Shown here in pieces: positions 8,616 to 18,105 of a stretch of 64,000 bases of DNA; position 1 is the stretch's first letter; each line of letters starts with the position of its first letter. Position numbers and translations under genes: made by a program. The DNA is from Peribacillus sp. FSL E2-0218 (lineage in GTDB: Bacteria > Bacillota > Bacilli > Bacillales > DSM-1321), in NCBI RefSeq assembly GCF_037992945.1, contig NZ_CP150304.1, positions 4,095,501 to 4,159,500 on the forward strand. The letters run 5' to 3'. A model generated the notes under the pieces. The model did not search any database. It was given only the letters and a program-made list of their open reading frames with translations, and was not told the DNA's origin.

Positions 8616-9605
8616 TCAGCTGCTTAAAAACACCTTTCCTCTATTGCTGGAGGAAGTTTCGGCGACAGTAATGGCTTCCTGCACATCCCGAAGGTCATAG
8701 TGGGAATGAGGCAGCATGAGTTTCAAGCTATGATCGGCAATGAAGCCGAGCAAGCGGTCAAACGTTTCGTGCCAGGTTTGAACGGACGCCCGCTGGTTCC
8801 AATGCCTTAGGTGAAACATCTGAACATGAACTTTTGTCGCTTTAGAAATTTTCGCCCAATTGACGGATTGACCTGATAGCAGACCGATCGTCAGCAGAAT
8901 GCCAGTAGGCTGAACACAAAAAGCCAGCTCAGAGCCAGCATTGCCGCCCACAGAATCGATGGCCGCATTCGCTCCTCGCCCACTCGTCCATTCCATCACG
9001 GCATCGGTCAATGCTGTCCTGGACGTGTCGATTACAAGATCGGCACCGAGTTTGAGCAGTTCAGCGGTGTAGGTATCGTTTCTCGTTACGGCAATCAGCT
9101 TGAAGCCAAGGATCTTCGATAGCTGGGTGAAGATACGGCCAATCGCAGATCCGCAGGCATTCACGACCAATACATCATCCGGCTTCAGCGCCAACGATTC
9201 TGTGCAAATCAACCAGGCCGTCAACGGATTGATATATAATTGTGCCGCAACATGATCCTCGATCGAATCGGGAATGACGATGGCAAGTTCGGCAGAGGTT
9301 CTTACATATTCCTGCCACGTTCCTTCGCCGCGCAAAGGCAAAACACGTTTGCCAATGAGGTCTTTCGAACCAAAAGGACCCACCTCTTCCACAATGCCGA
9401 CGCCTTCGTAACCTGGGATCGCTGGCAAGGGAATTCGATGGGAATAGGCGCCTCTGATGGGCAGCAGGTCAGACGGGTTAATCGGACGGGTGGTCATCCG
9501 AACGAGGACTTCCCCACTTAAAGGTTTTTGTATAGATGTATGTTCCACTTTTATCACGTTTTGCGGATTCCCGAACTCATAGAATTTTGCGCATCTGGCT
9601 TCCAA
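8616..9605 (-). CDS. Zinc-binding dehydrogenase / quinone oxidoreductase-like MDR protein
   Basis: 329-residue medium-chain dehydrogenase/reductase. N-terminal GroES-like part contains INPSDLLPIRGAY and IPGYEGVGIVEEVG; the nucleotide-binding part contains VVNACGSAIGRIFTQLSKILG and a C-terminal AITVAETSSSNRGKVFL. No structural-zinc cysteine cluster is visible, as in quinone reductases and 2-enoyl reductases such as MECR/ETR1. The start is a TTG with AAGGAG 10 nt upstream. Single gene; substrate unknown. Confidence 0.75.
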   Translation of the reverse strand: MEARCAKFYEFGNPQNVIKVEHTSIQKPLSGEVLVRMTTRPINPSDLLPIRGAYSHRIPLPAIPGYEGVGIVEEVGPFGSKDLIGKRVLPLRGEGTWQEYVRTSAELAIVIPDSIEDHVAAQLYINPLTAWLICTESLALKPDDVLVVNACGSAIGRIFTQLSKILGFKLIAVTRNDTYTAELLKLGADLVIDTSRTALTDAVMEWTSGRGANAAIDSVGGNAGSELAFCVQPTGILLTIGLLSGQSVNWAKISKATKVHVQMFHLRHWNQRASVQTWHETFDRLLGFIADHSLKLMLPHSHYDLRDVQEAITVAETSSSNRGKVFLSS

Positions 9606-9699
9606 TATCGTAAGTCTCCTTCACTATCAAGTTCCATCTATTTTATCATGATGAAAAAAGATCAGGGAGATGGATATCCCCCTGATTGTGCAACACGTT

Positions 9700-10491
9700 T
9701 TATAGATTTTGTGATAAACCAATTGGAATGCATAATGGTGTTTGATCTACAGGATTTTCGATAATACAGCATTCCAGTCTAAAGACGTCCTTAATCATTT
9801 CTTTCGTAAACACCGTTCCAGGCGGTCCCTCTTTATAGATTTTCCCCTTCACGATGCTAATCAGATGATCGGCATATTGTGCTGCTTGATTTAAATCGTG
9901 CAACACCATGACAATCGTACGTCCATAGGTTTGGTTTAGATCGCGCAGTAATTCCAATACTTCGATTTGGTGTGCTAGATCGAGATACGTTGTCGGCTCA
10001 TCCAATAGTAAAAGGTCCGTTTCTTGTACCAAGGCCATTGAAATCCACGCTCTTTGCCTTTGCCCTCCAGACAAGGCATCCAAAGTCCGATCAGCGAATT
10101 CCGTCATTTTAGTGGCGGATAACGCCCGGTCCACAATGGCCTCATCCTCCAGGGTCTTCCTGGAAAATAACCCCTTATGAGGATGCCTGCCATAATGGCA
10201 CAGTTCCTTAACGGTTATATCCTCAGGAGCCTCGGGAGCTTGAGGCAGAATGGCCAATTTCCTTGCCACTTCCTTAGAGGATTGAAGGGCGATCGCTTTT
10301 CCATCTAAATAGATCGTCCCTTCCTGAGGCATCAATAATCGAGCAAGGGACCGCAGGATGGTGGACTTGCCGCATCCATTGGATCCAATGATTATGCTTA
10401 TTTTACCTTCCGGGATGTCTAAATCGATATCCTCAATGATTCGATTCGTTCCATAAGAGAGAGAAAGATGCTCTGCTGATAATGTTGTCAT
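9700..10491 (-). CDS. Iron-siderophore ABC transporter ATP-binding protein (FecE/FhuC-like)
   Basis: 263-residue ATPase with Walker A GSNGCGKST (about residues 38-46), signature LSGGQRQRAW (about 143-152), Walker B LLLLDEPTTYLDL and the switch histidine in MVLHDLNQA. This is the FecE/FhuC/YusV pattern. It powers the two FecCD permeases encoded just upstream. AAGGAAGG lies 9 nt before the ATG. It is the last gene of the Fur-controlled operon. Confidence 0.88.
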   Translation of the reverse strand: MTTLSAEHLSLSYGTNRIIEDIDLDIPEGKISIIIGSNGCGKSTILRSLARLLMPQEGTIYLDGKAIALQSSKEVARKLAILPQAPEAPEDITVKELCHYGRHPHKGLFSRKTLEDEAIVDRALSATKMTEFADRTLDALSGGQRQRAWISMALVQETDLLLLDEPTTYLDLAHQIEVLELLRDLNQTYGRTIVMVLHDLNQAAQYADHLISIVKGKIYKEGPPGTVFTKEMIKDVFRLECCIIENPVDQTPLCIPIGLSQNL

Positions 10492-10511
10492 AACCGCCAG
10501 CCTTCCTTATG

Positions 10512-11513
10512 TTATTTTCGTTCACGACGTAATAAATATAAAAAATACGGCACGCCAATCACCGCTGTGATAATTCCGGCGGGTATTTCTACTGGCGGGA
10601 ATAATCCCCTCCCTAGGCTATCGGCGACGAGCAGAAAGATTGAACCAAAGAGAGCTGATGCAGGAAGCAATACCTTGAATTTTGATCCTACTAGTCTTCG
10701 GGCAATATGGGGGGCAATCAAACCAATGAACCCGATGGAACCAACTGCAGCTACACATACTCCAATTAAAATGACCGAAACACTAAGCAATATATAGCGC
10801 AGGGATTTTGATCTTTCACCGAGACCTGTAGCTATATCGTCGCCAAGACTCAGCACATCCATTTTAGAAGTTAAGGCAATCAATACCGGGACAAGAATAA
10901 GGCATGGCAGCAATATGAAGACTTGATCCCATCCTCTTCCCCATAAACTGCCCGTCAACCACAGCAGTGTCGTATTGACATCATCCGGGAATTTGACCAT
11001 GAAATACTCTATGCCCGCTTGACAAATGGCCCCTAAAGCAATTCCCACCAGAGCGATCGTATTCGGTTGAGCTCCTTTTTTATAAACGAATGTCATCAAA
11101 ATGGCCGCCATGATCGCCGCTCCTATGAAAGCCGAAAGAGGCAGGATGATGAGGGGTGATTGCGGAAATAAAACGATTACGATAACAGCCGCCAATCCGG
11201 CCCCTTTCGTTACCCCGATCACATCGGGAGAAGCCAATGGATTCCGCAGGACTCCCTGCAAGATGGCTCCAGCCGTTGCCAATCCGGCTCCCACTATCAC
11301 AGCAATTAAAATGCGCGGTATACGATAGTTGTGCAGAATGAATGCCTGGCTTTGCATCCCTTCTCCAAGCAAGTGTTGGATGATATCTAAAGGTGATATA
11401 TATATGGCCCCTAACCCCAGGCTCACCATCGATAGGACCAACGTAATCATGGTCAGCATCAGGAGAATGGAATTTGGACGCAACCTTGATTTCACTTTCC
11501 GTTTTGGTTTCAT
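10512..11513 (-). CDS. FecCD-family siderophore permease
   Basis: 333-residue hydrophobic protein of the BtuC/FecCD family with about nine to ten membrane segments. Landmarks are LRNPLASPDVIGVTKGAGLAAV and GSIGFIGLIAPHIARRLVG. Its ATG overlaps the TGA of the preceding permease by 4 nt, so translation is coupled. The two paralogous permeases should form the heterodimeric channel. Confidence 0.9.
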   Translation of the reverse strand: MKPKRKVKSRLRPNSILLMLTMITLVLSMVSLGLGAIYISPLDIIQHLLGEGMQSQAFILHNYRIPRILIAVIVGAGLATAGAILQGVLRNPLASPDVIGVTKGAGLAAVIVIVLFPQSPLIILPLSAFIGAAIMAAILMTFVYKKGAQPNTIALVGIALGAICQAGIEYFMVKFPDDVNTTLLWLTGSLWGRGWDQVFILLPCLILVPVLIALTSKMDVLSLGDDIATGLGERSKSLRYILLSVSVILIGVCVAAVGSIGFIGLIAPHIARRLVGSKFKVLLPASALFGSIFLLVADSLGRGLFPPVEIPAGIITAVIGVPYFLYLLRRERK

Positions 11514-12514
11514 TGCTTAATATTCCTCCCTCTTCTCGCTAAATAAAGGAAGAACGGCGCACCGATGATGGCTGTTACGATGCCTACCGGCGACTCGAAC
11601 GGATAGGCGATAAAACGGGCGAGAACATCTGCATATACTAACAATACAGCGCCGAATAAGGCCGAAAAGGGAATGATTCTTCGATAATCCCCACCCACCA
11701 GCTTTCTGGCGATATGAGGAACGATCAGTCCAACGAAGCCGACTGGACCTGCGACGGCCACCGAAGAACCGGCCAAAATGATCACCAAGATTCCTGCTAG
11801 AATCCGGATTCGTTGAACCTTCTGACCAAGTCCTTGGGCCATATTTTCTCCTAAGACAAGGATGGAAACCGATCGGGAGAACACGGCAGCAATCAATAAC
11901 CCAGAAAGGGACCAAGGGAGAATCAAATTGACATGCGTCCATGTTTTTCCATTGATCGATCCCACTAGCCAATAGAGCACGTCTTTCGCTTGCTCATTAA
12001 AGATGATCATTCCTTGCGTTAAAGAAGATAAAAAAAAGTGAACAGCCATCCCGGCCAATGCCAGTTTTACTTGTGTCATTCCCCCTCCCGAAGCAAAAGA
12101 ATAGACCAACAGCCCCGCCACTGCTGCCCCAGCAAATGCAAGACAAACAAGAGAGACGGAAGAGAGCGTAGGAAAGAAGACAAAGGCGGACACAATAAAA
12201 AATGAGGCTCCGGCATTCACCCCAAAAACTTGCGGCGAGGCTAGTGAATTCCGGGTGATAGCCTGCATGAGGGCACCCGCAACCGCTAAATTTGCACCGA
12301 CTAAGGCGCCGACCAAGGCGCGCGGCAAGCGAATGGTCCTGATGATCGTTTGTTCCTTGGACGAATCCATCGCAAAAAAGGATTTCATCACCATTGATAC
12401 ATCTATATCGGCTGCACCCACCGTAATGCTGGACAAGACTCCTAACATTAACAAAACCACTCCAGTTACAGCTGTACCGTATACTTTCATTTTATTTTTA
12501 CCTAAAATTTCCAT
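11510..12514 (-). CDS. FecCD-family siderophore permease
   Basis: 334-residue paralogue of the downstream permease: ITRNSLASPQVFGVNAGASF and GPVGFVGLIVPHIARKLVGG are the family signatures. The annotated ATG has no close ribosome site; the ATG eight codons in (MKVYG) has AGGT about 9 nt upstream and may be the true start. It lies between the binding-protein gene and the second permease. Confidence 0.9.
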   Translation of the reverse strand: MEILGKNKMKVYGTAVTGVVLLMLGVLSSITVGAADIDVSMVMKSFFAMDSSKEQTIIRTIRLPRALVGALVGANLAVAGALMQAITRNSLASPQVFGVNAGASFFIVSAFVFFPTLSSVSLVCLAFAGAAVAGLLVYSFASGGGMTQVKLALAGMAVHFFLSSLTQGMIIFNEQAKDVLYWLVGSINGKTWTHVNLILPWSLSGLLIAAVFSRSVSILVLGENMAQGLGQKVQRIRILAGILVIILAGSSVAVAGPVGFVGLIVPHIARKLVGGDYRRIIPFSALFGAVLLVYADVLARFIAYPFESPVGIVTAIIGAPFFLYLARRGRNIKQ

Positions 12515-12599
12515 TTACAACACAACACACTTCCTAACAAAATTTAAAACGACTGGAAAGAGAAGTAAGAATCAGTTCTCTTACTCCTCTTTTATTCCT

Positions 12600-13559
12600 T
12601 TATTTTTCATCAAGCATTTTTAAAGTGTCTTTGGCAATGGCCTCTGCGGATACAACCCCGCGGTATCTTGTCCATAAATCACGATCAACGCTGTAAATAT
12701 GACCGTTTTTTACAGCCTTCAGGTTTTTCCATAGAGGATTGTCCTTCCACTCATCAGTCAGCAGCTTGCCCTCATTGTTCGCCAACAGCAGGATATCTGG
12801 ATCAATCTCGACAAGCTGCTCCAGATTCATCTCAGCATGCGGCTGTTCCTGCTGAATGGCATTTTTCAATCCCATCCGTTCAAGCAATTCTCCATCATAG
12901 GAAGATGATGTATGAGCCTGGAAGGAAGTATCCCGCACAACGGCTGGCAGAACCGTCATGTTTGTATCGACAGTAAGCTTTTCCTTAAGGTCCTTGATCG
13001 TTTTTTCATGTTCGGTTAAACGTTTTTCTGCAGCCTCTTCCTGATTGACTGCCTTTGCAATCGTTTTAAAAGAATCCAGGTTTTCTTGATACGTCGATTC
13101 CCGACTTTTCAAGATGATCGTAGGGGCAATCTGTTGCAAATCTTTATAAATTCCTTTATGACGCTCGGCATCTGCAATGATCAAATCCGGCTGTAAAGAA
13201 CTGATGACCTCTAAATTAGGCTGTTCACGCGTTCCTACAGAGGTATAATCTATTTCTTTCCCTACTAGTTTTGTAATCATCTCTTTTTTGTTATCATCTG
13301 ATATTCCAATAGGTTCCAATCCCAGAGCATTTAAAGAATCAACGAAAGATAATTCAAGGGTAACGATTTTTTTCGGAGTATGCTTGATTTCCGTTTCTCC
13401 CATTTCGTGCTTGACCGTTTTAATGTCTTGATTCTTTGCTGTTTTCTCTGCTTCTGTCGTTTTTTGAGAGGTATTGCATCCTGACAATATCATCATGACC
13501 GTGAATAACAGGATGAATATTCCTCCCCCTACTGTTCTTGCTTTCTTCGATTCCCGCAT
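12600..13559 (-). CDS. Iron-siderophore substrate-binding lipoprotein
   Basis: About 319 residues from the ATG at 13557-13559 (AAGGG 8 nt upstream; the upstream GTG at 13568 sits inside that site). Signal peptide with lipobox ILSGC, then a periplasmic-binding-type fold: KKIVTLELSFVDSLNALGLEPIGISDD, LQPDLIIAD and TRYRGVVSAEAIAKDTL. These match the FecB/FhuD group, with a helical-backbone ferric-siderophore binder. First gene of the operon, directly behind the Fur box. The ligand class (catecholate, hydroxamate or citrate) is not decidable. Confidence 0.88.
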   Translation of the reverse strand: MRESKKARTVGGGIFILLFTVMMILSGCNTSQKTTEAEKTAKNQDIKTVKHEMGETEIKHTPKKIVTLELSFVDSLNALGLEPIGISDDNKKEMITKLVGKEIDYTSVGTREQPNLEVISSLQPDLIIADAERHKGIYKDLQQIAPTIILKSRESTYQENLDSFKTIAKAVNQEEAAEKRLTEHEKTIKDLKEKLTVDTNMTVLPAVVRDTSFQAHTSSSYDGELLERMGLKNAIQQEQPHAEMNLEQLVEIDPDILLLANNEGKLLTDEWKDNPLWKNLKAVKNGHIYSVDRDLWTRYRGVVSAEAIAKDTLKMLDEK

Positions 13560-13598
13560 TTTTTGCACCCTTTCTGTTTTAGCAATGAAGTTTTAAAT

Positions 13599-13617
13599 GA
13601 AAATGATTATCATTATC
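13599..13617 (-). promoter_or_regulatory. Fur box
   Basis: On the minus strand the 19 bases GATAATGATAATCATTTTC match the classic Fur consensus at 18 of 19 positions. The box lies just downstream of the -10 of the siderophore operon, where a bound repressor would block transcription. Confidence 0.9.
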
Positions 13618-13625
13618 TTGTTGTT

Positions 13626-13654
13626 ATGATAAAGTCATGGACTGATACCGTCAA
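13626..13654 (-). promoter_or_regulatory. Sigma-A promoter of the siderophore operon
   Basis: TTGACG, a 17-nt spacer and TATCAT on the minus strand, immediately upstream of the Fur box. Confidence 0.7.
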
Positions 13655-13756
13655 CATAAGTACGATTTTGTGAATAAAAAACATTATGGTCATTAAGAAA
13701 GCCTTCATGCATTTAATTGCTCATGACATTGATGTGCTTCATGGGAACCGGCTCAA

Positions 13757-13794
13757 AAATAAAAAAGGCAAACCCCTCCAGGGTTCACCTTTTC
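13757..13794 (-). terminator. Terminator of the MFS/HisD-like transcript
   Basis: Imperfect stem (AAAAGG..GAACCC with GGGTTTGCCTTTT) followed by T residues on the minus strand. It lies 25 nt past the MFS stop codon. Confidence 0.6.
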
Positions 13795-13818
13795 ATCTTT
13801 CATGTATGCGTTATCATT

Positions 13819-15054
13819 TCAGCGTACACTCATTTTCTTTTCGTCATCATCTCCTATAATAGGATAGATTTGATCGGAAGATTGCCCTTTGGCAGGTTTG
13901 ACCGTTCCTCTAATCAGAATCGTGGACACGATCGACAAGATGCCAATGATGAGGAAGCCGGTCGTCCTTGAAAACATTTCGATCAGGATCCCGATAAGAA
14001 CAGGGCCCAAAAACATCCCCCCGGAATAGAGGCTTTGGAACAAGCCCAGTCTCGTGGATTGCTTGATCTCCGGTATGTTTTCGACGGCCCAGGAGGTGAC
14101 GACCGTAAAGATCAAACCGTATCCAAAGCCTTGAAATGCTTGCAGGAGGAACAGCATTGACAGGCTTTGGGCATAGGGAATCGCGATCACGATCACACCT
14201 TGCAACACTGCACCTATGAACGCCGTTTTCACCAACCCGATCTTTTTGTAAAAAAAGCCTCCGCATAATGCTGCCGCTACCCCATATATGATCAGATGCG
14301 TGTTGGCCAGCATGCCGATCATCAAGGGATTTGCGCCCAGGTCCGTTGCTACTAGAGGTGTGAACGTATCCCTTGTTGCAATGGTCACCATCAAGGCAAC
14401 CGTTGCCAAGGCGGAAATGATCCAGATTTTTTTATCGGTAACTTGCTCGATGAGTATTTTCTTATCGTATTTGACCTTCATTTTAATACTTATATCCTTC
14501 GTGAAGCAGGTTAATATCAACGCAAGGATCGCTGCGGCAACAGCGACCAAAAAACTATAACGATAGCCATAACTGTTGGCCACCAGCGCACCGGTCGTCG
14601 TTCCCAGGATTGAGCCAATCGGCGATGCGACGCTCAATATGGCGACAGCCTTCGCAGCTTCCTTCACGCCATAATAGGAAGCGAACATGACGTTATAAAT
14701 CACCCAGGTCGAACCTGTCAGTCCGTCCGAAATCTTCCCGAGATACAAGGTTGTTGCATTTGGGATGAAAAAGGCTAACGTCCACAGGACGATCGTGACC
14801 AACAACCCCAATTGGATGAACAATCTTCGTTTATGGAACATATCTGAAAGTATCCCTATTGGAAGTCTGGTCAATAAGGCGACAATCCCCGATATTCCGA
14901 TTATGCTGCCGATAACGACGGAATCGAACCCGAGATCTTTAGCGTAAGAGGAGATAAATGGATCAAATGCCGAAATGGTGACAAAGAACAGTAAGCTAAT
15001 GATAAAGAATAAAATGGTCTCTTTTCGATTGTTCATTTTATTGGTTCGGTTCAT
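13819..15054 (-). CDS. MFS transporter
   Basis: 411 residues from the ATG at 15052-15054 (AAAGGGTGG upstream); the open frame extends 22 codons further without a better site. About 12 hydrophobic segments; between TM2 and TM3 is the MFS motif-A-like stretch RLPIGILSDMFHKRRLF. C-terminal tail is charged and cytosolic. It is the last gene downstream of the HisD-like gene and SnoaL paralogue 1, so it probably imports the pathway substrate or exports a product. Confidence 0.8.
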   Translation of the reverse strand: MNRTNKMNNRKETILFFIISLLFFVTISAFDPFISSYAKDLGFDSVVIGSIIGISGIVALLTRLPIGILSDMFHKRRLFIQLGLLVTIVLWTLAFFIPNATTLYLGKISDGLTGSTWVIYNVMFASYYGVKEAAKAVAILSVASPIGSILGTTTGALVANSYGYRYSFLVAVAAAILALILTCFTKDISIKMKVKYDKKILIEQVTDKKIWIISALATVALMVTIATRDTFTPLVATDLGANPLMIGMLANTHLIIYGVAAALCGGFFYKKIGLVKTAFIGAVLQGVIVIAIPYAQSLSMLFLLQAFQGFGYGLIFTVVTSWAVENIPEIKQSTRLGLFQSLYSGGMFLGPVLIGILIEMFSRTTGFLIIGILSIVSTILIRGTVKPAKGQSSDQIYPIIGDDDEKKMSVR

Positions 15055-15128
15055 ATATTCCACCCTTTCATTCCCCTCCCTTGCCTTCCCTACGTTCGGA
15101 AAGGCGCTCTTTTCTCTCATGATGCCCT

Positions 15129-15156
15129 AGCCCCCCATCCACCTTAAAGGGGGGCT
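15129..15156. other. GC-rich intercistronic hairpin
   Basis: AGCCCCCC / GGGGGGCT with a 12-nt loop lies between the HisD-like gene and the MFS gene. It has no U-tract, so it looks more like an mRNA processing or stability element than a terminator. Confidence 0.4.
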
Positions 15157-15191
15157 TGAAGCTTTATGGAGCTTGCCTTATATCATTCATT

Positions 15192-16445
15192 TCACGACAT
15201 CCTGACCGTGGCCGATAGTTTATGGCCTTCCAATCCTTCAATATGGGATTGGTCTTCTGCATGGGAGGCCAGGAATTGAATGCCTTGGCCTGTAATTTCC
15301 TGATGGGTCATCACCTTCACATAGCTTCCTGCCCATAATCCGCCCGTATACCTTGCTGCCTTTTGAGTGGGCAGGGTATGGTTCGTGCCGGAAACCTTGT
15401 CCGAAAAGACGACGGAGCTGCCTTCGTCGAGGAACAACGATCCATAATTATATAACCTATCCATCAAATCACGGCTTTTTTCAATATGCAGATGCAAATG
15501 CTCTATGGCATAGTCATTGCAAATATCGAGGCCTTCCTGCAGCGATTCCGCCAAAATGATTTCGCCTCTTTTTTCCCATGACTCATGAGCGGGCGATGAT
15601 GGTGAAAAGGATTTCAAAATCCGTGCGACTTCGGTTTCCGTTTCCTTGCCAACCGCCCGGGAAGTCGTAACGAGAATGGCCCGTGCGTAAGGATCGTGTT
15701 CTGCCTGGGCAAGCAGATCAGCCGCGATTTTCGTCGGTGATGCGGAATCATCGGCAAATACCATGACCTCGCTCGGTCCTGCAATAAGGTCAATGCCGAC
15801 CTTCCCGAATACTTGGCGCTTTGCTTCTGCCACGAAGCGGTTTCCTGGCCCTGCGATGATATCCACTTCGGGAATGGATTCCGTTCCATACGCCATCGCT
15901 GCAATCGCCTGGGCACCGCCGATGGCGAAAATGTCTGTCGCACCGGATCGAATCAATCCATATAAAACAGCTGGATGGATGCCGCCTTCATAATTGGCCG
16001 GGCTACAGGCAACGATTCTTTTTGCCCCGGCCACCTTTGCCGGGGCAACGACCATGGGCCCTGATGACAATAAAGGGAATCTCCCCCCTGGTACGTAAGC
16101 ACCTACCTTTTCGATCGGGACGATTCGATGCCCCATTTTGATTCCTTCTCCAAAATCCTTTTCGAATGGTGTCAGACAGCTCAGCTGCGCCTTGGCAAAT
16201 TCACTGACCCTATCCACGACCCGATCGATGAGGGCTTTCACCTCATCTGGCAGCGTCCTCATGCAGCGATCCAGCTCCTCTTCACTTACCCGGACCGGAC
16301 GATCGGATTGGCCGAATTTCCTTTCGTATTCCTGTACGGCCGCATCTCCGCCCGCTTTTACATGCTCAATAATGGACTTTACCGTTTGTTCTACATCATT
16401 TGAAGAGGTCTGCTCCAACGCTTCCGTTTTCTTCATATATTCCAT
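15192..16445 (-). CDS. Histidinol-dehydrogenase family protein (HpsN-like)
   Basis: 417-residue NAD-dependent, zinc-dependent dehydrogenase of the HisD family. Counterparts of the E. coli HisD catalytic and zinc residues are visible: Q and H in LLAQAEHD, the EH pair in DYAIEHLHLH, the D in SDKVSGTNHTLPT and the C-terminal H in EGHKLSATVR. It is not in a his operon. The C-terminal substrate loop (GLWAGSYVKVMTHQEI) differs from biosynthetic HisD and is reminiscent of catabolic members such as HpsN (sulfopropanediol 3-dehydrogenase). AGGAGG lies 8 nt before the ATG. Probably a polyol or hydroxy-acid dehydrogenase of the catabolic island. Confidence 0.75.
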   Translation of the reverse strand: MEYMKKTEALEQTSSNDVEQTVKSIIEHVKAGGDAAVQEYERKFGQSDRPVRVSEEELDRCMRTLPDEVKALIDRVVDRVSEFAKAQLSCLTPFEKDFGEGIKMGHRIVPIEKVGAYVPGGRFPLLSSGPMVVAPAKVAGAKRIVACSPANYEGGIHPAVLYGLIRSGATDIFAIGGAQAIAAMAYGTESIPEVDIIAGPGNRFVAEAKRQVFGKVGIDLIAGPSEVMVFADDSASPTKIAADLLAQAEHDPYARAILVTTSRAVGKETETEVARILKSFSPSSPAHESWEKRGEIILAESLQEGLDICNDYAIEHLHLHIEKSRDLMDRLYNYGSLFLDEGSSVVFSDKVSGTNHTLPTQKAARYTGGLWAGSYVKVMTHQEITGQGIQFLASHAEDQSHIEGLEGHKLSATVRMS

Positions 16446-16505
16446 CTCATTTTCCTCCTATTCGTGTCATTACCTGCTGCAGCACAGCCGCTAAAAACCG
16501 ATCAA

Positions 16506-17780
16506 TCATGATACGCCGGTAAAGTTCCCATCTTCCACTGTCGCTTCAGCATGTTGTTCGGAATCTTGTTCATTCGGTAAATGGATTTGGCGCAATACTT
16601 CCATCCCATCAAACAATAACCATTCCTCGAGGATTTTTTCATTGCGGATTTTATAATGGCTGATTCCAGCAATATCGATGGCTTTTCCGCTAGGCGCTCC
16701 AAAGTATCCTGTTCCTTCGTGCATCCCTTGGATTCTCCAGCGCACCGCTACATCCCAGTCACTTTCCGAGCCGCGTTTATTGCACGTCACCCGTTCCACG
16801 ATCACTTTCCCGTTCGGAACGGAGGCGAACAAACTCATGAACATTCCTTGAATTTCACTCGCTCCAATGACATCCTTATTGCAGACATAATGAACGACGG
16901 CATTTTCCTCATAATATTGACGAACGAAGTTAAAGGAGCGCCGTGCCCAGATGCGGTTGAATACAAGCTGCATGAACTCCCCGATCTCGAATTCATCAGA
17001 TGATGGCGTGAAGACCTTTGGCGGGAGCCCCATTTCCGCTGTCTCATTAAAGCCGAATTGAATCGATGGAGCGAGCTTCAGCGTGCTTTTGGCCATTTTT
17101 TTAGCCACCTCGACAGGATCCAGGCCAAGCTGTAAAACAAGATGATAGGTATCCATCACAAGCCACTCTTCGTGAATTTTATTATTCAAGATCAAACAAT
17201 CGGCGCTTGTTCTGAACATCACTTTCTTTCCGGTGGCCGAGCCGTATAAGCTATCTCCAAGATTCGTCGCAACCGAACGTCCCCGGTGGGAGGTGAAAAA
17301 TCCTTCTTCATCATTTCCTGACCAGATTACACTCCATCCCAGTCCTTTCCGATCGGGAAACGCATGCAAGGTTTGCAGCGTGCCTGATATGACTTCGTTA
17401 ACGCCGTGACTATTGATCAGCCCTTTATGAACGGAGACACTTGTGCTATACGTATCGTAAATCAGGCCGATGTCTTTTTCCTTCCAGATTTGACGCGTGA
17501 TTTTTACGATATAATCGACGATGTTGTTGTATTCCGGGTCAAAACCGTTCATCCGCTGTTTCTTTTGATACATTTCTTCAATATTTATGTAATCGGAGTC
17601 ATCCTTCGTATCCAGCATATTCACTTCATCAGCATCCGCATAGAAGATGTAGTTGGGCGATCTCTTAATTGGTTGACTCGTTTTCCTTGCTGCCTTTCCT
17701 TCTTTTGGAGCCACATTGATTGAACCTGCTTTTTCCTCTTTTACCGCCATTTCGATTGAACCTGAATTTTTTTCTGCCAT
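16506..17780 (-). CDS. Tandem SnoaL/NTF2-fold protein, paralogue 1
   Basis: 424 residues with two SnoaL-like (NTF2-fold) domains, about 85-230 and 270-400. Each ends in the family pattern SATGKKVMFRTSADCLILNN.KIHEEWLVMD or, in the second, SGKAIDIAGISHYKIRNE.KILEEWLLFD. SnoaL-fold enzymes include polyketide cyclases, hydratases and decarboxylases; the reaction here is unknown. The N-terminus has a 12-residue tandem repeat (SGSIEMAVKEEK / AGSINVAPKEGK). AAGGA lies 9 nt before the ATG. It heads the transcript running into HisD-like and MFS genes behind a LacI-type operator. Confidence 0.75.
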   Translation of the reverse strand: MAEKNSGSIEMAVKEEKAGSINVAPKEGKAARKTSQPIKRSPNYIFYADADEVNMLDTKDDSDYINIEEMYQKKQRMNGFDPEYNNIVDYIVKITRQIWKEKDIGLIYDTYSTSVSVHKGLINSHGVNEVISGTLQTLHAFPDRKGLGWSVIWSGNDEEGFFTSHRGRSVATNLGDSLYGSATGKKVMFRTSADCLILNNKIHEEWLVMDTYHLVLQLGLDPVEVAKKMAKSTLKLAPSIQFGFNETAEMGLPPKVFTPSSDEFEIGEFMQLVFNRIWARRSFNFVRQYYEENAVVHYVCNKDVIGASEIQGMFMSLFASVPNGKVIVERVTCNKRGSESDWDVAVRWRIQGMHEGTGYFGAPSGKAIDIAGISHYKIRNEKILEEWLLFDGMEVLRQIHLPNEQDSEQHAEATVEDGNFTGVS

Positions 17781-17846
17781 AGTGGATAACCATCCTTTTT
17801 AATAGAGTTATAGCTTCCTTACATTCAACGCAAGATATCTAGACCT

Positions 17847-17860
17847 TGTAAACGCTTTAA
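17847..17860. promoter_or_regulatory. Candidate cre site (CcpA)
   Basis: TGTAAACGCTTTAA matches the cre consensus TGWNANCGNTNWCA at 13 of 14 positions. It lies in the 5' region of SnoaL paralogue 1, between the LacI-type operator and the start codon. Confidence 0.5.
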
Positions 17861-17914
17861 GCTGCTTCGTCTATCTTTTTTTTGCCCACTTTGCAACATT
17901 AGGAAAATGTTACA

Positions 17915-17932
17915 TTTGAATACGCATTCAAA
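17915..17932. promoter_or_regulatory. LacI-type operator, copy 1
   Basis: TTTGAATACGCATTCAAA differs by one base from the perfect palindrome found at 25693 and 26546. It lies upstream of SnoaL paralogue 1. Confidence 0.65.
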
Positions 17933-17977
17933 ATATTGGATATTATCGAATATAAATAATTTTCTAACTAATGTAAA

Positions 17978-18014
17978 TAAAAAAAATCAAAAGGAGAAAC
18001 CTCCATTACTCTCC
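17978..18014 (-). terminator. Probable terminator after SnoaL paralogue 2
   Basis: Short stem GGAGA / TCTCC with a 12-nt loop, followed by TTTTGATTTTTTTT on the minus strand. It would separate the upstream ADH operon from the paralogue-1 transcript. Confidence 0.45.
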
Positions 18015-18105
18015 CCCTAAAAGTAAAAAGAAGGCTCCTTTTCGCAGGAATATATATGGCGTCTGAATACCGCATCAAATAAGAAAAATCGGGGACATGC
18101 AGCAA

